From: Mycogone perniciosa
Lineage: Eukaryota > Ascomycota > Sordariomycetes > Hypocreales > Hypocreaceae
Assembly (NCBI GenBank): GCA_025331125.1
Contig: JAOALB010000260.1
Coordinates: 1-44,886 of the forward strand
DNA length: 44,886 bases
Reading direction: 5' to 3'
Shown: positions 44,815-44,886 of the stretch, piece after piece
How the letters are laid out: each line of letters starts with the position of its first letter
How positions within the stretch are numbered: the stretch's first letter is position 1
Made by a program: the position numbers and the translations under genes
The notes under the pieces: generated by a model
The model's database searches: none
Told to the model about the DNA's origin: nothing
Seen by the model: only the letters and a program-made list of their open reading frames with translations

Positions 44815-44886
44815 TGTGACGATCCGGGTTGATTCTCAAGGGATAAACCGAGGTTCGTGGGTTTATGTTGACAGAGAGGTCAGGGA
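44815..44886 (+). repeat. Probable start of an un-RIPed LTR, truncated by window end
   Basis: At 44815 the sequence changes abruptly to balanced composition with TGTGACGATCCGGGTT, the TG... start and wording typical of fungal Gypsy LTRs. All 72 bases lack RIP marks. The window ends before any diagnostic internal part, so the identification rests on the boundary and the TGTGACGATCC start only. Confidence 0.45.

Noticed and set aside
1..44886. Starship-type captain (DUF3435 tyrosine recombinase), DDE transposase, CRISPR array or tRNA genes
   Set aside because: I looked for their signature words on both strands and saw none; no regularly spaced repeats and no cloverleaf with a GGTTCGAAT-like T-arm in context.

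Overview
The window looks like chromosomal DNA of a filamentous ascomycete (Pezizomycotina) that has been heavily mutated by repeat-induced point mutation (RIP, mainly CpA to TpA). The reasons are: Gypsy chromoviruses whose catalytic Asp codons have become Asn, a LaeA-like methyltransferase in which the family Trp codons are TAG, short GT-AG introns of 48-64 nt, and a fungal-type 5S rRNA sequence. I found no intact protein-coding gene. Nearly everything coding is a relic readable in one frame across many TAA/TAG codons. I read the frames by eye, so boundaries are approximate unless a codon position is given.

Region 1 (about 1.2-16.6 kb, moderate GC). This part carries a tandem, strongly diverged duplication of a gene trio. 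Unit A is a membrane protein on the minus strand (1203-2031), an unrecognised protein on the plus strand (2584-3918) and another unrecognised protein on the minus strand (4085-4646). Unit B, about 6 kb further on, has the same order and orientation (7147-7880, 8699-10417, 10390-11058). Between and beyond the units lie a coiled-coil-like relic (5563-6776), two plus-strand relics that touch at TAATG (11453-12277 and 12277-about 13060), a minus-strand relic (13860-14200) and a methyltransferase relic (15621-16640). Two copies of an almost perfect palindromic element sit at 8495-8576 and 15106-15193. The first lies in the divergent intergenic region of unit B only.

Region 2 (about 16.6-29.7 kb, more AT-rich). 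This is degraded, mostly unassignable sequence. Two relics can be named with moderate confidence: a fungal family I associate with Est1-type/TPR annotations (18181-19010) and a nucleotidyltransferase-like protein with a DID motif (22380-23060).

Region 3 (29.68-30.42 kb). A GC-richer island that holds a decayed 5S rRNA gene with a well-kept 3' half.

Region 4 (30.42-44.81 kb, extremely AT-rich). Two RIP-ruined Gypsy chromoviruses lie in the plus orientation. The first is bounded by LTRs at about 31455-31610 and 38603-38777 and carries a GC-richer insertion of about 560 bp inside reverse transcriptase. The second shows protease, RNase H, integrase and chromodomain between about 41.2 and 44.05 kb. 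At 44815 the sequence abruptly becomes normal and starts TGTGACGATCC, probably the edge of a fresh LTR that runs off the window.

Functionally this is a graveyard. The point of interest is the duplicated orphan trio and its neighbours, which are diverged at protein level yet keep frame, intron position and gene order.
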